DNA from: SEAL01 sp032153715
GTDB lineage: Bacteria > Patescibacteriota > Saccharimonadia > Saccharimonadales > Saccharimonadaceae
Length of the DNA: 64,000 nucleotides
Direction: 5' to 3'
Assembly: GCA_032153715.1 (NCBI GenBank)
Contig: JALDYR010000004.1
Coordinates: forward strand, 62,001-126,000
How positions within the stretch are numbered: position 1 is the stretch's first letter; each line of letters begins with the position of its first letter. Of this stretch, positions 49,727 to 60,000 are shown one piece after another. The notes beneath the pieces are model-generated. The model was not told the DNA's origin. It did no database searches and saw only the letters and a program-made list of their open reading frames with translations. Made by a program: the position numbers and the translations under genes.

Positions 49727-51463
49727 ATGAATCTTGAACTCCAAAAAGGTAGCCGTTCTAAAATTCTCGCCATCATTGTCCTCGGACTGATGGCGGTCTT
49801 TGTGATTCGACTATTTTACTTGCAGGTGATCAAGCATGATTATTATGTCGCCAAGGCGAACGCCGAGCAGATACGCCGTAACGCGATTCCAGCTGAGCGT
49901 GGTGAGATTTATGCCATGGATGGTTCGACGCCGGTCAAGCTGGTAATGAACGAGACGGTCTACACACTCTATGCAGACCCAAAGACGGTAAAGGATGCAG
50001 AAAAAGTACTTCAGGTAGTTCGTCAGGTAGCGGGAGGCAATCTGCGTTCAAATCTTGAGGGGTTGCTCGCGAAAAAAGAGTCGCGCTATCAAATTCTTGG
50101 CACCAAGCTGTCTCGTAAACAAGCCGAATTAATTAAAAAGGAAAAGCTTACGGGAATTGGCTTTCAGGAAACAACCCAACGAGTTTATCCAGAGGGTGGG
50201 CTCGCTGCGCAAACGCTTGGCTTCGTGAATGCCGAAGAGAAGGGCCAGTATGGTGTTGAAGCGAAATTTAATGATCGCCTGAAGGGCACTGACGGGCTAC
50301 TGCAATCAGTGGCTGATGTGAGTGATGTGCCACTAACAATTGGCAAGAATAATATCAACAAGCCAGCACAAGATGGCGATGATATTGTCCTGACGATTGA
50401 CCGTAACGTGCAGTCCTATGCCGAGAAAGCACTTGCCGCAGGGCTGGAGCGTACGAAGGCGCAATCGGGGAGCGTAATGGTGATTGATCCGAATAATGGT
50501 CATGTCATGGCGATGGCAAACCTTCCGACATACAAGCCGGCCGAATTTACAAAGGTGCAAGATCCGCAGGCATTTAATAATGCGACCGTGTCGATGCCAT
50601 ACGAAGCTGGATCGGTTATCAAGACATTTACGGTAGCAACAGGCCTCGACAAGGGGGTGATTCAGCCCGACTCAACATTCGTGAACACTGACAAGATCAA
50701 GGTCGAGGACCGTACGATTAGCAATGCCACGAAAGGTCAAACGGGAACAATTACTATTCAAAAAGCCCTGAACTATTCTTTGAACACGGGTATGGTGACG
50801 GTAGCACAGCGTCTTGGTGATGGCAATTCCATTACAACGCAGTCGCGCAATATTATGTATGAATATTTCCATGACCGTTTAGGGCTGGGCGAGAAAACGG
50901 GTATTGAAGTAACCGGCGAAGCCGGCGGTGATGTTGTGCCGCCAACAGTAACCGAAGGTAACGCGGTGCGCTATTCGAACATGTCATTTGGCCAAGGTAT
51001 GAACGTGACCATGGTGCAGGTGTGCGCGGCATTTAGTGCAATCATCAACGGCGGCACTTACTACAAGCCAACGCTTTATGCTGGCGTGATGAATGGCTCG
51101 ACACTGAAAGAGACTAAGGGCACTGCTCCGCGAACAAATGTTATTAGTGCTAATGCCTCATCAAAGGTGCGCACTATGATTCATGATGCGCGCAGTGCAT
51201 TCTATGGCGGCAACGATCGTAAAGGGTACGAAGTCGGCGGCAAGACTGGTACGTCACAGACACTTGTTAACGGCGTCTATACTGACGATCAAACGATTGG
51301 AACATACCTTGGATATGGTGGCGACACAAAGCCAAAGTATGTCATAATGGTGCAAGTATCCGGCAAGAATATGAACCTTCAGGGTAATAAAGATGCAATG
51401 CCGATTTTTACCGATATATCCAACTGGATGATTGATTATTTGAAACTGCAACCACAACAATAA
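49727..51463 (+). CDS. ftsI: septal peptidoglycan transpeptidase (class B PBP, FtsI-like)
   Basis: One N-terminal membrane helix (about residues 12-32), a pedestal/dimerisation domain (to ~220) and a penicillin-binding transpeptidase domain. Active-site motifs: SVIK (SxxK) in YEAGSVIKTF, SLN (SxN) in NYSLNTGMV and KTG in GGKTGTSQT. The 578-residue length fits FtsI/PBP2. It works with FtsW and FtsL-FtsQ at the septum. Confidence 0.93.
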   Translation: MNLELQKGSRSKILAIIVLGLMAVFVIRLFYLQVIKHDYYVAKANAEQIRRNAIPAERGEIYAMDGSTPVKLVMNETVYTLYADPKTVKDAEKVLQVVRQVAGGNLRSNLEGLLAKKESRYQILGTKLSRKQAELIKKEKLTGIGFQETTQRVYPEGGLAAQTLGFVNAEEKGQYGVEAKFNDRLKGTDGLLQSVADVSDVPLTIGKNNINKPAQDGDDIVLTIDRNVQSYAEKALAAGLERTKAQSGSVMVIDPNNGHVMAMANLPTYKPAEFTKVQDPQAFNNATVSMPYEAGSVIKTFTVATGLDKGVIQPDSTFVNTDKIKVEDRTISNATKGQTGTITIQKALNYSLNTGMVTVAQRLGDGNSITTQSRNIMYEYFHDRLGLGEKTGIEVTGEAGGDVVPPTVTEGNAVRYSNMSFGQGMNVTMVQVCAAFSAIINGGTYYKPTLYAGVMNGSTLKETKGTAPRTNVISANASSKVRTMIHDARSAFYGGNDRKGYEVGGKTGTSQTLVNGVYTDDQTIGTYLGYGGDTKPKYVIMVQVSGKNMNLQGNKDAMPIFTDISNWMIDYLKLQPQQ

Positions 51464-51475
51464 ACAGGAAAGCAT

Positions 51476-52513
51476 ATGGAAACACTAACTCTCGACGCGT
51501 TGACGACTGAACTAATCGGAACCTTTCTATTAAGTGTTGGTGCGTTTGTGCTGGCGATGGCACTAACGCCTGTTTATACGCATCTAGCGTATCGTTTTAA
51601 GTTTTGGAAAAAGCAGCGTGATACCAGTACGACTGGTGAAAAATTGATGGTGTTCGTCAAGCTTCATAAAGAGAAGTTCAAGCGCAATATTCCTACAATG
51701 GCGGGTATGATTGCTGTACTTGCAATTACGGGTGTCACGCTCGGATTTAACCTTGACCGTGCGCAAACATGGCTGCCGCTTGCGGCGCTAATTGGCGGCG
51801 GTATGGTTGGGTTGCTTGATGATATTATCAACATCCGCGGCACGGGGAAGGGGGTCGCTGGGCTTCGTTCAAGCTTTAAATTCTTTATGATTACCGTCCT
51901 TGGCGTTGCACTCGGGTGGTTCTTTGCTGTAAAGCTTGGATTTGACACCGTCCATCTGCCATTCATCGGCGAGCTTGCGCTTGGCTGGGTGATGGTGCCG
52001 GTGTTTGCCTTTGCTGTTGTGGCGACCGGTAACGCGGTTAACATTAGCGATGGGCTCGATGGGCTTGCTGGTGGACTACTGCTGGCAAGCTTTGGCGCCT
52101 TTGGTATTATCGCCTTGCTGCAGGGGCAGTTTATGCTGGCGGGATTTTGCTTTACGGTCATTGGCGCGCTGCTGGCGTATCTGTGGTTTAATATTTATCC
52201 AGCTCGCTTTTTTATGGGGGATGTCGGTAGTTTTGCGCTCGGTACGTCACTTGGCGTTGTTGCGATGCTGACGAACTCATTTTTCCTACTGCCAGTTATT
52301 GGTATCCTGTTTGTTGTCGAGGCTGGCTCAAGCGCCATTCAGATCTTTAGTAAAAAGGTTTTTAAACGTAAGGTATTTATTTCTGCTCCAATCCATCACC
52401 ATCTCGAAGCAATAGGCTGGCCGGAAACAAAAGTCACAATGCGCTTTTGGGTCATCGCTACTGTCGCGGCATTTATGGGTGTTCTATTAGCACTGGCCGG
52501 AGGTCACATCTAG
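51476..52513 (+). CDS. mraY: phospho-N-acetylmuramoyl-pentapeptide transferase
   Basis: Makes lipid I at the inner face of the membrane. About ten membrane helices, with GLLDDIINI for the catalytic aspartates, NISDGLDGLAGG, FMGDVGSFALG and the HHH motif (PIHHHLEAIGWPETKVTMRFW). Length 345 is normal. AGGAAAG precedes the ATG. Confidence 0.95.
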   Translation: METLTLDALTTELIGTFLLSVGAFVLAMALTPVYTHLAYRFKFWKKQRDTSTTGEKLMVFVKLHKEKFKRNIPTMAGMIAVLAITGVTLGFNLDRAQTWLPLAALIGGGMVGLLDDIINIRGTGKGVAGLRSSFKFFMITVLGVALGWFFAVKLGFDTVHLPFIGELALGWVMVPVFAFAVVATGNAVNISDGLDGLAGGLLLASFGAFGIIALLQGQFMLAGFCFTVIGALLAYLWFNIYPARFFMGDVGSFALGTSLGVVAMLTNSFFLLPVIGILFVVEAGSSAIQIFSKKVFKRKVFISAPIHHHLEAIGWPETKVTMRFWVIATVAAFMGVLLALAGGHI

Positions 52514-52515
52514 CT

Positions 52516-53853
52516 ATGCAGCCAGGGTGGCGAGCTACGCGACGAGCGCTCGGTGAAAAAACAAGTGCGACCGCGTCGATCATTCGACGTCACAAGCCTG
52601 ATTATCAAATCGTCCTTTATATGGGGCTGTTGATGCTGCTTGGACTGGTTATTATGTATGCAATCGGACCGCAGCGTGCCAACGTACTGAACAACGCTTA
52701 CGGCACTGATTACTACGGCGGTACCTACTTCTTTATCAAGCAGACGGTGAGCTTGTTGCTGGCACTGGGAGCTTTCGCTCTGATGGCAAGTTTGCCATAT
52801 AAGATTCTGCAAAAGTATGCGGGAAAGATTATGGGCGCTGGCTTCATTGCTTGTATTATTTTGTTTTTGTTTGGCAACGTTATTCATGTCGAACAGATTG
52901 CGCAGTGTAGCCTGGGGGCGTGTCGTTGGTTTAGCTTAGGGCCACTTGGCAGTATTCAGCCAGCCGAGTTTTTGAAGTTTGGTATTTTGCTGTTTGTGGC
53001 GGGATTCCTAGGCATGCGGGCTAACCAGGGATTAATTAATGACCGTGATAAAACCTTGATTCCACTAGGTATAGTGTTGGGGCTTGCGATGTTGTTTGTG
53101 ATTGTTTTACAGAAAGATATGGGGACGGGTATCGCGCTCGTTTCAATTGTGGTGAGTATGCTGTTAATTGCGGGGGTAAGTAAACGAACAGGCGTGATGT
53201 TATTGGGTCTGTTAGTGCTTGTTGGGGTACTGTTGATTGTAATTGCGCCGCACCGTATCGAACGCATCACGGCGTTTTTGGCGGCTGATAGTACATCGGT
53301 TGAAAATGCCGGCACGTATCATATCGAACACGCCAAGATTGCGATTGGGTCGGGCGGTTTTACGGGTGTTGGAATTGGTAACAGTGTCCAAGCGACGGGC
53401 TACTTGCCGGAAGCGATCAATGACTCTGTCTTTGCAATTATGGGTGAGACGTTTGGATTTGTGGGGCTAGTGGCAATCATTGCCTTGTTTACAGCTCTAT
53501 TGCTACGTCTTTTAAAGGTGACTGACCACTTGGTGGATATGAAGCTCAAGCTGCTCGTAGCAGGTGTTTTTGGGTGGCTGGCAGCGCATGTCATTTTGAA
53601 TATCGCGGCCATGATCGGTATTTTTCCATTGACTGGCATTACACTGCCGCTACTGAGTTTTGGCGGCACAAGTATGATCTTTATTGCCGGCGCGCTTGGC
53701 CTGGCATTTCAGCTGTCGCGTTATACGGCATTTGGTAGTAAACTAAGTGGTAATAGTTATGAAAAAAATCAGAATTCTAGCAGTCGGCGGGGGGTCGGGG
53801 GGTCACGTAACACCAGTCGTCGCGGTGCTTCGCGAACTCAAAGAGCAGAATAG
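52516..53853 (+). CDS. ftsW: SEDS family septal glycosyltransferase FtsW
   Basis: A polytopic protein of about ten helices. Motifs include GACRWFSLGPLGSIQPAEFLKFGILLF, VLQKDMGTGIALV and the terminal GITLPLLSFGGTSM typical of FtsW/RodA. ATG 52516, two bases after mraY, is chosen; the reading frame extends upstream but only inside mraY. The C-terminal tail (NSSSRRGVGGSRNTSRRGASRTQRAE) is low-complexity, arginine/serine-rich and encoded within the start of murG. Confidence 0.93.
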   Translation: MQPGWRATRRALGEKTSATASIIRRHKPDYQIVLYMGLLMLLGLVIMYAIGPQRANVLNNAYGTDYYGGTYFFIKQTVSLLLALGAFALMASLPYKILQKYAGKIMGAGFIACIILFLFGNVIHVEQIAQCSLGACRWFSLGPLGSIQPAEFLKFGILLFVAGFLGMRANQGLINDRDKTLIPLGIVLGLAMLFVIVLQKDMGTGIALVSIVVSMLLIAGVSKRTGVMLLGLLVLVGVLLIVIAPHRIERITAFLAADSTSVENAGTYHIEHAKIAIGSGGFTGVGIGNSVQATGYLPEAINDSVFAIMGETFGFVGLVAIIALFTALLLRLLKVTDHLVDMKLKLLVAGVFGWLAAHVILNIAAMIGIFPLTGITLPLLSFGGTSMIFIAGALGLAFQLSRYTAFGSKLSGNSYEKNQNSSSRRGVGGSRNTSRRGASRTQRAE

Positions 53854-54922
53854 TGCTGCAGAACTACACTTTTGGTGTGACCGAAAGTTTGCACCGCAAG
53901 CCCGTAGTATCGTTGGTCATTTCGACGAGTCGATTCCCGTCGAGACGGTTATCGCCGGAAAGTTACGCCGTTATAATCATTTGACATTTTTACAACACCT
54001 TACTATCCCATCGGTGGTGTTTCCTAATTTGCGTGACTTTTTTCTGGTTCTAGTAGGAACGGTGCAGAGTATCTTTAAGTTAATTGCTTGGCGTCCGGAT
54101 GCTGTATTCAGTAAAGGTGGCTATGTATGCTTGCCAGTAGGGTGGGCGGCTGCGCTGCTGCGAATTCCGATTGTCATTCACGATAGCGATGCTCATCCAG
54201 GGCTGACAAGTCGCTTGCTGGCGCGTTATGCGGTAGCAATTGCCACCGGTGCTCCGCTAGAGTATTACTCGTACCCAGCTAGTAAGTCGCGTTATGTCGG
54301 CGTGCCAATCGCTAGTGCATTTAAGCCGTACACCGAAGCACAGCGCGTGCAGGCAAAAGCTCAGCTAGGCGTTGCGATTGACCGTCCGTTAATTGTTATT
54401 ACCGGAGGCGGGCTTGGTGCGAAGCGTATTAATGATACGGTTGCGCTCCATCTGAACGCGCTCATGAAACTCGGTACCGTTATTTTAATATCGGGAAGTG
54501 AACAATACGACGAACTGGTCGCGTTAACTCCACAAGACGATACTCGCTTTCAGCTACATGCCTTTGTGTCGCACGATATGGCATTGATGCTCGGCGCCGC
54601 TGATGTGGTCGTGAGTCGTGCAGGGCAGACAACGGTTTTGGAGCTCGCCGCACTTGCAAAGCCGACAATCTTGGTACCAAACGGCCGTTTGACTGGCGGT
54701 CACCAGCTCAAGAATGCAAAGGTGTATGCTGACAAGAATGCTGTTTTGATTGCTGATGAGAATCAGTTCGATGCTTGGCCAGAGTCGCTCATCGAGCCGA
54801 TTCGTCAAGTTCTAAGCGATGATGAACTACGAATGACGCTATCAAAACAAATTCACACATTTGCACGGCCAAACGCCGCAAAAGATGTCGCTAAAATGAT
54901 CGTTGAAGCTGCTCAAAAATAG
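53759..54922 (+). CDS. murG: UDP-GlcNAc:lipid I N-acetylglucosaminyltransferase
   Basis: Converts lipid I to lipid II. The N-terminal loop is AVGGGSGGHVTPVVAVLREL, followed by FSKGGYVCLPVGWAA, HDSDAHPGLTSRLLA, VITGGGLGAKRIN and the sugar-nucleotide site SRAGQTTVLELAALAKPTILVPNG. ATG 53759 is chosen because the GGGSGGH loop directly follows. The gene overlaps ftsW by 95 bases. Length 387 is slightly above average. Confidence 0.95.
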   Translation: MKKIRILAVGGGSGGHVTPVVAVLRELKEQNSAAELHFWCDRKFAPQARSIVGHFDESIPVETVIAGKLRRYNHLTFLQHLTIPSVVFPNLRDFFLVLVGTVQSIFKLIAWRPDAVFSKGGYVCLPVGWAAALLRIPIVIHDSDAHPGLTSRLLARYAVAIATGAPLEYYSYPASKSRYVGVPIASAFKPYTEAQRVQAKAQLGVAIDRPLIVITGGGLGAKRINDTVALHLNALMKLGTVILISGSEQYDELVALTPQDDTRFQLHAFVSHDMALMLGAADVVVSRAGQTTVLELAALAKPTILVPNGRLTGGHQLKNAKVYADKNAVLIADENQFDAWPESLIEPIRQVLSDDELRMTLSKQIHTFARPNAAKDVAKMIVEAAQK

Positions 54923-54954
54923 CGTTGCAACTGGTACAATAGAGCATAAGTATT

Positions 54955-55905
54955 ATGTCGTTATTTTCGAAAAAGCAATCTCAAGACGTGCCCCGTCGCC
55001 GCCAGTCAGCTGGAAGTGAGTCACGCCGCGATGTTGCCGCCGAACGCCAGCAGGAAGCTAACATTACCTTTAAACGTAATCGAACACTGACTGGCAGTGT
55101 TTCGTCGCGCGTTGTGAGCGCTAGCGAGCCGCTAGCCGATCTTCGTTCACCGCGAACACATGCGCATCATTTGGCGCGCCAACGCCGCAAGCTGGGTGGT
55201 GTATTCATAGCGGTTATGCTGGCGCTGTTTGTGGTTGCCGGTTTGCTATATGAATTGACGGCAACGCCAGTTGTTGCAAGTACTGATCCGGTCGTATCTC
55301 TGCAGAAGGGGCGCTATGAAAAGGCTATCGAGGATTACCTTGGCCGTTGGCCTGTTGAGCGGTTGCGCTTTGCCTTAAACGAACAGCGGCTGCAGGAATA
55401 TTTGCAGCGATCTCTTCCGGAAGTCGAAATGATTAAAGAGGATGGATTTAGCGGCTTTGGCGCTTCGCGATTCATTGTGGGAACTCGGCAGCCTATTGCG
55501 GGTTGGCTTATTGGTGATAAGCAGTACTATGTCGACGCCTCGGGCGTACCATTTCAGATTAACTACTACACCGACCCGGTCGTAAAGATTGTCGATAACA
55601 GCGGCATTAAACAGACTACTGGCACTGCTATTGCTAGCAGTCGTTTCTTGACGTTTGTCGGGCTTGCAGTGTCACTTGCCAATGATAAAGGCATGAAGAT
55701 TGAAGAAGCGATCATCCCTCTTGCGACAACTCGTCAGGTAGAGCTGAAAGCGGAAGGGTACAGTTATCCTGTAAAGCTATCACTAGATCGTCCGGTAGGG
55801 GAGCAGATTGAAGATATGCAACGTGCTATGGCTTGGTTTGATCAAAAGAGTGTCACGCCGAAATATGTTGATGTTCGTGTTTCGGGCAAAGCCTTTTACC
55901 GATAA
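54955..55905 (+). CDS. ftsQ: FtsQ/DivIB-like cell division protein
   Basis: A 316-residue bitopic protein: a long basic cytosolic region (about 82 residues), a membrane helix (about 83-104) and an extracellular part with a POTRA-like start (VEMIKEDGFSGFGASRFIVGTRQPIAGWLIGDKQYYVDASGVPF) and an end (VTPKYVDVRVSGKAFYR) like FtsQ. Position after murG supports this. A TACAAT -10 lies eight bases before the predicted leader ends. It is the last gene of the cluster here; ftsA and ftsZ do not follow. Confidence 0.85.
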   Translation: MSLFSKKQSQDVPRRRQSAGSESRRDVAAERQQEANITFKRNRTLTGSVSSRVVSASEPLADLRSPRTHAHHLARQRRKLGGVFIAVMLALFVVAGLLYELTATPVVASTDPVVSLQKGRYEKAIEDYLGRWPVERLRFALNEQRLQEYLQRSLPEVEMIKEDGFSGFGASRFIVGTRQPIAGWLIGDKQYYVDASGVPFQINYYTDPVVKIVDNSGIKQTTGTAIASSRFLTFVGLAVSLANDKGMKIEEAIIPLATTRQVELKAEGYSYPVKLSLDRPVGEQIEDMQRAMAWFDQKSVTPKYVDVRVSGKAFYR

Positions 55906-55936
55906 TAAAATAGGTGACTCCTCTCTTATTCTCTTC

Positions 55937-55955
55937 ATGTTCTATTTTTGTTCTA
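55937..55955 (+). repeat. 19-base direct repeat, copy 1
   Basis: ATGTTCTATTTTTGTTCTA, identical to 56675-56693, 738 bases apart. Confidence 0.85.
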
Positions 55956-56674
55956 AATTATCGAACAGCCTTTGAAGTAGAGAAAAACTATATTTAAATA
56001 TCAAAATAACAAAAAAGCAAATAAGAGGGTAAATGGGCAGAAAAGAGGGTAGTAGGTAATAAAAAAAGAGAAATGCAAATATGTTAAAAAATATATACCA
56101 GCTGTGGAAAAGTATATAATGTCAAATATATTACAAAAAGTCAAAACACTTGCTGCCGGTACTATGTGAGCATGGCACGTTGGATTGCCTGATTCCGAGA
56201 GTGGTCGCATGTGTGGTTGTTGTGCGTATAAGTGTGTACATAATAAAAGACAAGTATATGTGCAGACGCTGCTATGAGTGAATTGGCACTATGAATACCC
56301 CACTGACAATTACAACAAGTATTTATTGTATATATGACATGTACACTGAATCATCTATTATTACTATAGTTTATGTCGTAAAAGATATATTGTGCGACGT
56401 TAAGTCTATATAACAAACATGATTCACTATACCTTTTATTTTGCGCTGCAAATGTCTATTTTTCGTTCGGCGCTTATTTTGTCGTCGCTACTTCCCTTTG
56501 TTTTGGTGCCCGGCCTCATTACGGCTTCGTACGCACCGTCATGTATCTTTATTGGTGTATTTTGACTAATTCTTACCATGTATCGATCCGTAATTCTGCT
56601 CAACAGAGGTGTCACAGGGGTCGACGTTTGAGTGCTGTTAAAGTGTGCGATCTAGTTCAATATTGATATATAAA

Positions 56675-56693
56675 ATGTTCTATTTTTGTTCTA
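56675..56693 (+). repeat. 19-base direct repeat, copy 2
   Basis: Identical to 55937-55955; followed by the TTCGAATG/CATTCGAA palindrome at 56701-56720. Confidence 0.85.
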
Positions 56694-56799
56694 TATTCTG
56701 TTCGAATGGCCGCATTCGAAGAAAGAGCAAATACGAAGGTTATTTTCTCCTTGAGCGTTCTCGAATGTTTGTAGCCTGTTCCCTATCTTCGTAGCAGGT

Positions 56800-57018
56800 C
56801 TACGGTCTCTGAAGAGATTCGCTGTCAAACTTAGCTTTGATTTGATCGTAGCGTGTCGAGGCGGCTGTTTCATCCCATCTACCGCCGTATTCTTCTTCTA
56901 GGTCCATGGCTTCGCGTTCGCCGTAGCTTTTGCTGCCGAATGCAGAGCTAGCGCTAGGTTCGTAGTTATCACCATTGACGAGCTTGTTGAGTGCGCTGAT
57001 AAATTCCTTTTTTGTCAT
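56800..57018 (-). CDS. small acidic orphan protein (72 aa)
   Basis: Not recognised. It starts MTKKEFISALNKLVNG, then a serine/alanine/glycine-rich middle and an acidic DLEEEYGGRWDE segment. Soluble, no membrane segment. ATG 57018 has GGGAGGG about eight bases upstream, which settles the start against 57054. It stands alone between the non-coding region and the TraG-like ATPase. Confidence 0.62.
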   Translation of the reverse strand: MTKKEFISALNKLVNGDNYEPSASSAFGSKSYGEREAMDLEEEYGGRWDETAASTRYDQIKAKFDSESLQRP

Positions 57019-57096
57019 CGTATCACCCTCCCTTCTATTAAAATCATATAGCACTTATATCAAAGTGAACAAGATGTAGATCGGGCGGCGGAATTA

Positions 57097-60000
57097 TTAG
57101 CGAAGGCGCAGGAGTCCGTCGTCTTCGGATTGTTTCGGTGATTTTGGTGCTGGCGCAGGCTTGTGATCGACAGGCTTTTCGGGGGCCTTAGGAGGGTGCT
57201 GAGGAGGTGTAGGTGGGTGTGACGGTTTCTTCTCTACCTCGCGCGGTTTGTCGTGTGAAACGGCTAGCTTTGAAGGATCGTGAGTGGGCTTTGGTGTTTC
57301 AGCCGCTCGTGGTGCCCGGTTTTCGTGGTGCTCTTTTGGCTCGCGAGGACGGTGTTCTGCGGCTTCTTGGGTGGGTTTTGGATGGTGAGCAGGCTGGTCT
57401 GAATTGTCTGTCCGAGGCTGTCGATCAGGGGTGTGGGGTGCTGCTGTTTGCTGGTGAGGTGTATCATCCCCCTCCCCTTGCGTTGCTGGGTTTTTCTTGC
57501 GGCGGCTGCGGGTACGTTTTTTCTTGACCGGGGTGCCATCTGGGTTGAGCGCAGGGGGTTGAGCTGAGCGCTGTTCTTGTGTTGGCTGCTGCTGTCGGGA
57601 TTGCAGGGCATTCTCCCCTTCTGGGGTGTCGGCAATAATACGCGGCTTGTTTGGTTCTTGAGGTTTGACAGGGGTGTTCTGTGCATCAACCGGCCATTGT
57701 TTTGCCTGAGCGGCTGACTGTGGCTGCGGTGCGGCTGGCTTCTTTTTTTGCAGGTTTTCTGGTGGCTGGACGACTTCTGAGATCGCCTTCTCCACCTCTT
57801 CACGAGGAGTGGCATAGAGGTGGCGGGTGTTTTCAATGATGTACGGCGTATTGTCGACCTGCGCTGGTGGCAATTGGAGGGTGCGGGCACTAAAGGCTGG
57901 CGTCTTTTCGCCGTTAATAACCATGTTAATGACAAAGTTTCGGTTGTGCATCTGCAAGAGGTCGTTGGCTTCGAATTGCGGTTCAAACTGCTTGGATAGG
58001 ATCGGTGCATCGTCAGCGGACACACGGAATGAAATCATACTACCAACGTTACCAAAGACGGCGTCACGAACGGTGTCGCTCATCTGAGAGATATACTGGT
58101 TGGCGACCGTCAGGTTGAGGGCGTACTTACGCGCCTCGGATAGGATGGTTGCAAATGAATCGGTCGCGAAGTTCTGGAATTCGTCCACGTAGAGGTAGAA
58201 TGGACGACGGTCTTTGATGTCGGGGATGTCCGAACGTGACATGGCGGCAAGCTGAATCTTGGTGACGAGGAACGAACCAAGGATACCGGCGTTGTCTTCA
58301 CCAATCAAGCCCTTTGACAGGTTGACGATCAGGATCTTGCCTTCGTCCATGATCTCGCGGATGTTAAAGGTCGATTTTGGCTGGCCGATAATGTTACGGA
58401 TGACTGGGTTGGCCGTAAAGGCACCGACCTTGTTAAGGACCGGGGCAACGGCTTCGGCGACGAACTTGTCATTCCAGCTGGCAAACTCGACGTTCCAGAA
58501 CTGCAGGACGACGGTGTCGGTACAGTATGTCAGTGTTTCTTTGCGGAACTTCTTGTCAGTCAGCATGCGAGTGATGTCGAGCATGGTTGTTTCTGGTCGA
58601 TCAAGTAGTGCAAGGATGGTATAGCGCAAAATATACTCGAGTCGTGGACCCCAGCTGTCGCCAAACATACGCTTCAATACGCCGATCACCTCAGAGCTAA
58701 TATTGCTCTTTTGTGACGGATTAGTGACCTCGAGCGGGTTGAATCCCAGTGGAAAGCCAGTGTCGGCTGGGTTAAAGTAGACGACGTCTTTGAGGCGGCT
58801 TTCAGGAATAAATTTCATGTTGTCGACGGCAAAGTCACCGTGCGGGTCGATGATGGCATAACCTTGATTGTGGTAAATGTCGCTGAGCGCGAGGAGGGAT
58901 AAAGTACCTGATTTACCGGCACCGGTTTGACCGATGATGTACAGGTGACGTGAGCGGTCAAAGCGTAGCATACCAAACTGGTGGTTAATGCCACGGAAGT
59001 TTGTCAGGCCAAAGGCGCTGATATTTTCGTCGATCGCGGCATTGCCCGTAATGATTGGCAACTTAGCTGGTGGTTCAGCGGTCTTGCTGCTAGCCCAGAC
59101 GATATTTGGCGTTTCCACGTTAGTGTGCGGCAAGTGGAAGACACTGGCAACTTCTTCGATATTAAGGATAAAGCCTTTGTCGATAAACAGACGAGCGCGG
59201 TACGCGGCCAAGTCTTCTTTTTTAAAGCTGGCGTTTGATACCTTGAAGCCGTTGAGGTTGGTGCTGTTATATTGCTTGAACGTACCAACAATCGCTTGCA
59301 TGCGCTGCTTTGCGTTGATTTGGCTTTCACCAAGGTATGCCAGGCGGATTTTGACTTGGTAGCCAAGTTTAGTCGCCTTCTTCTCTGCCTCGGCGATACG
59401 AGTCTTGTCACGATCGGATAATTCTTTTGGTGCTGCCGGGCCGCTCGTCCCCTGCTCTGGTGGTTTCCACAATGCCTCAAAAAAGGTAATGAACCATTTC
59501 ATGTCGAACTTTAATGACGTGCCGCCACTTTTGAGGGCTTTGATCCAGCTGTCTGACGCTTTGTGCCACGTGTCAGGAACTGGGCGCACAAGGACTTGCA
59601 CCCACAGCTCTTCACCGGTAGATTCTAGCTTGGCAAGCGTGCCGGTGATGCCCGCTAGCGGGTCAACTTCAAAGCTTTGGAACGATTTGATCGGCAAAAA
59701 TTCACTACCCGTCAGAGTAATTTCACTTGTATACGTGACGCTGTGTTGGCGTTCGTGGGCGACGTAATCCTCGTCGGCTTCGTGGATTTGCACAGTTGGG
59801 TACTGGGCGTAAATTTGGCCCTCGACAAAACTCTGCAGTGTTTTTGGCACCCAGACATAAAAACGAATCTGCCCATTGACTGACGCAATTTCGAAACTCA
59901 TGTGTTCCTGAATGCCACCATTCAGTTTGAGCTCTTCCTTGTCGCGAAGGATACCATGAAGACTGGCAAATAATTGCTCGGCCGCCATTTCTGACTTGTC

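Larger units (their letters stand above)
55906..56799. other. 890-base non-coding, AT-rich region with direct repeats
   Basis: No gene with start signals was found. A 19-base direct repeat, ATGTTCTATTTTTGTTCTA, occurs at 55937-55955 and 56675-56693; each copy contains GTTC-N7-GTTC, the spacing of alphaproteobacterial LexA sites. A palindrome TTCGAATG / CATTCGAA follows the second copy (56701-56720). TATAAT-like sequences at 56115 and TACTAT at 56160 occur without a convincing gene. It could hold a small RNA or be a decayed gene. Confidence 0.6.

Noticed and set aside
56160..56190. TACTAT followed six bases later by ATG, encoding a six-residue peptide
   Set aside because: It matches the leaderless spacing, but the frame stops after six codons and there is no -35; chance is likely.
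56001..56210. 69-codon minus-strand frame rich in F, L and Y
   Set aside because: Hydrophobic only because the DNA is AT-rich; no SD or promoter.
56701..56720. GTTCGAATG resembling a tRNA T-arm
   Set aside because: It is part of a simple palindrome; no acceptor stem, anticodon arm or CCA context.
57213..57527. 104-codon plus-strand frame opposite the same tail
   Set aside because: Antisense of repetitive coding sequence; no SD or promoter.
57264..58025. 253-codon open frame on the minus strand inside the TraG-like gene
   Set aside because: It is the shifted frame of the low-complexity proline/lysine-rich tail; no start signals and the composition is an artefact.
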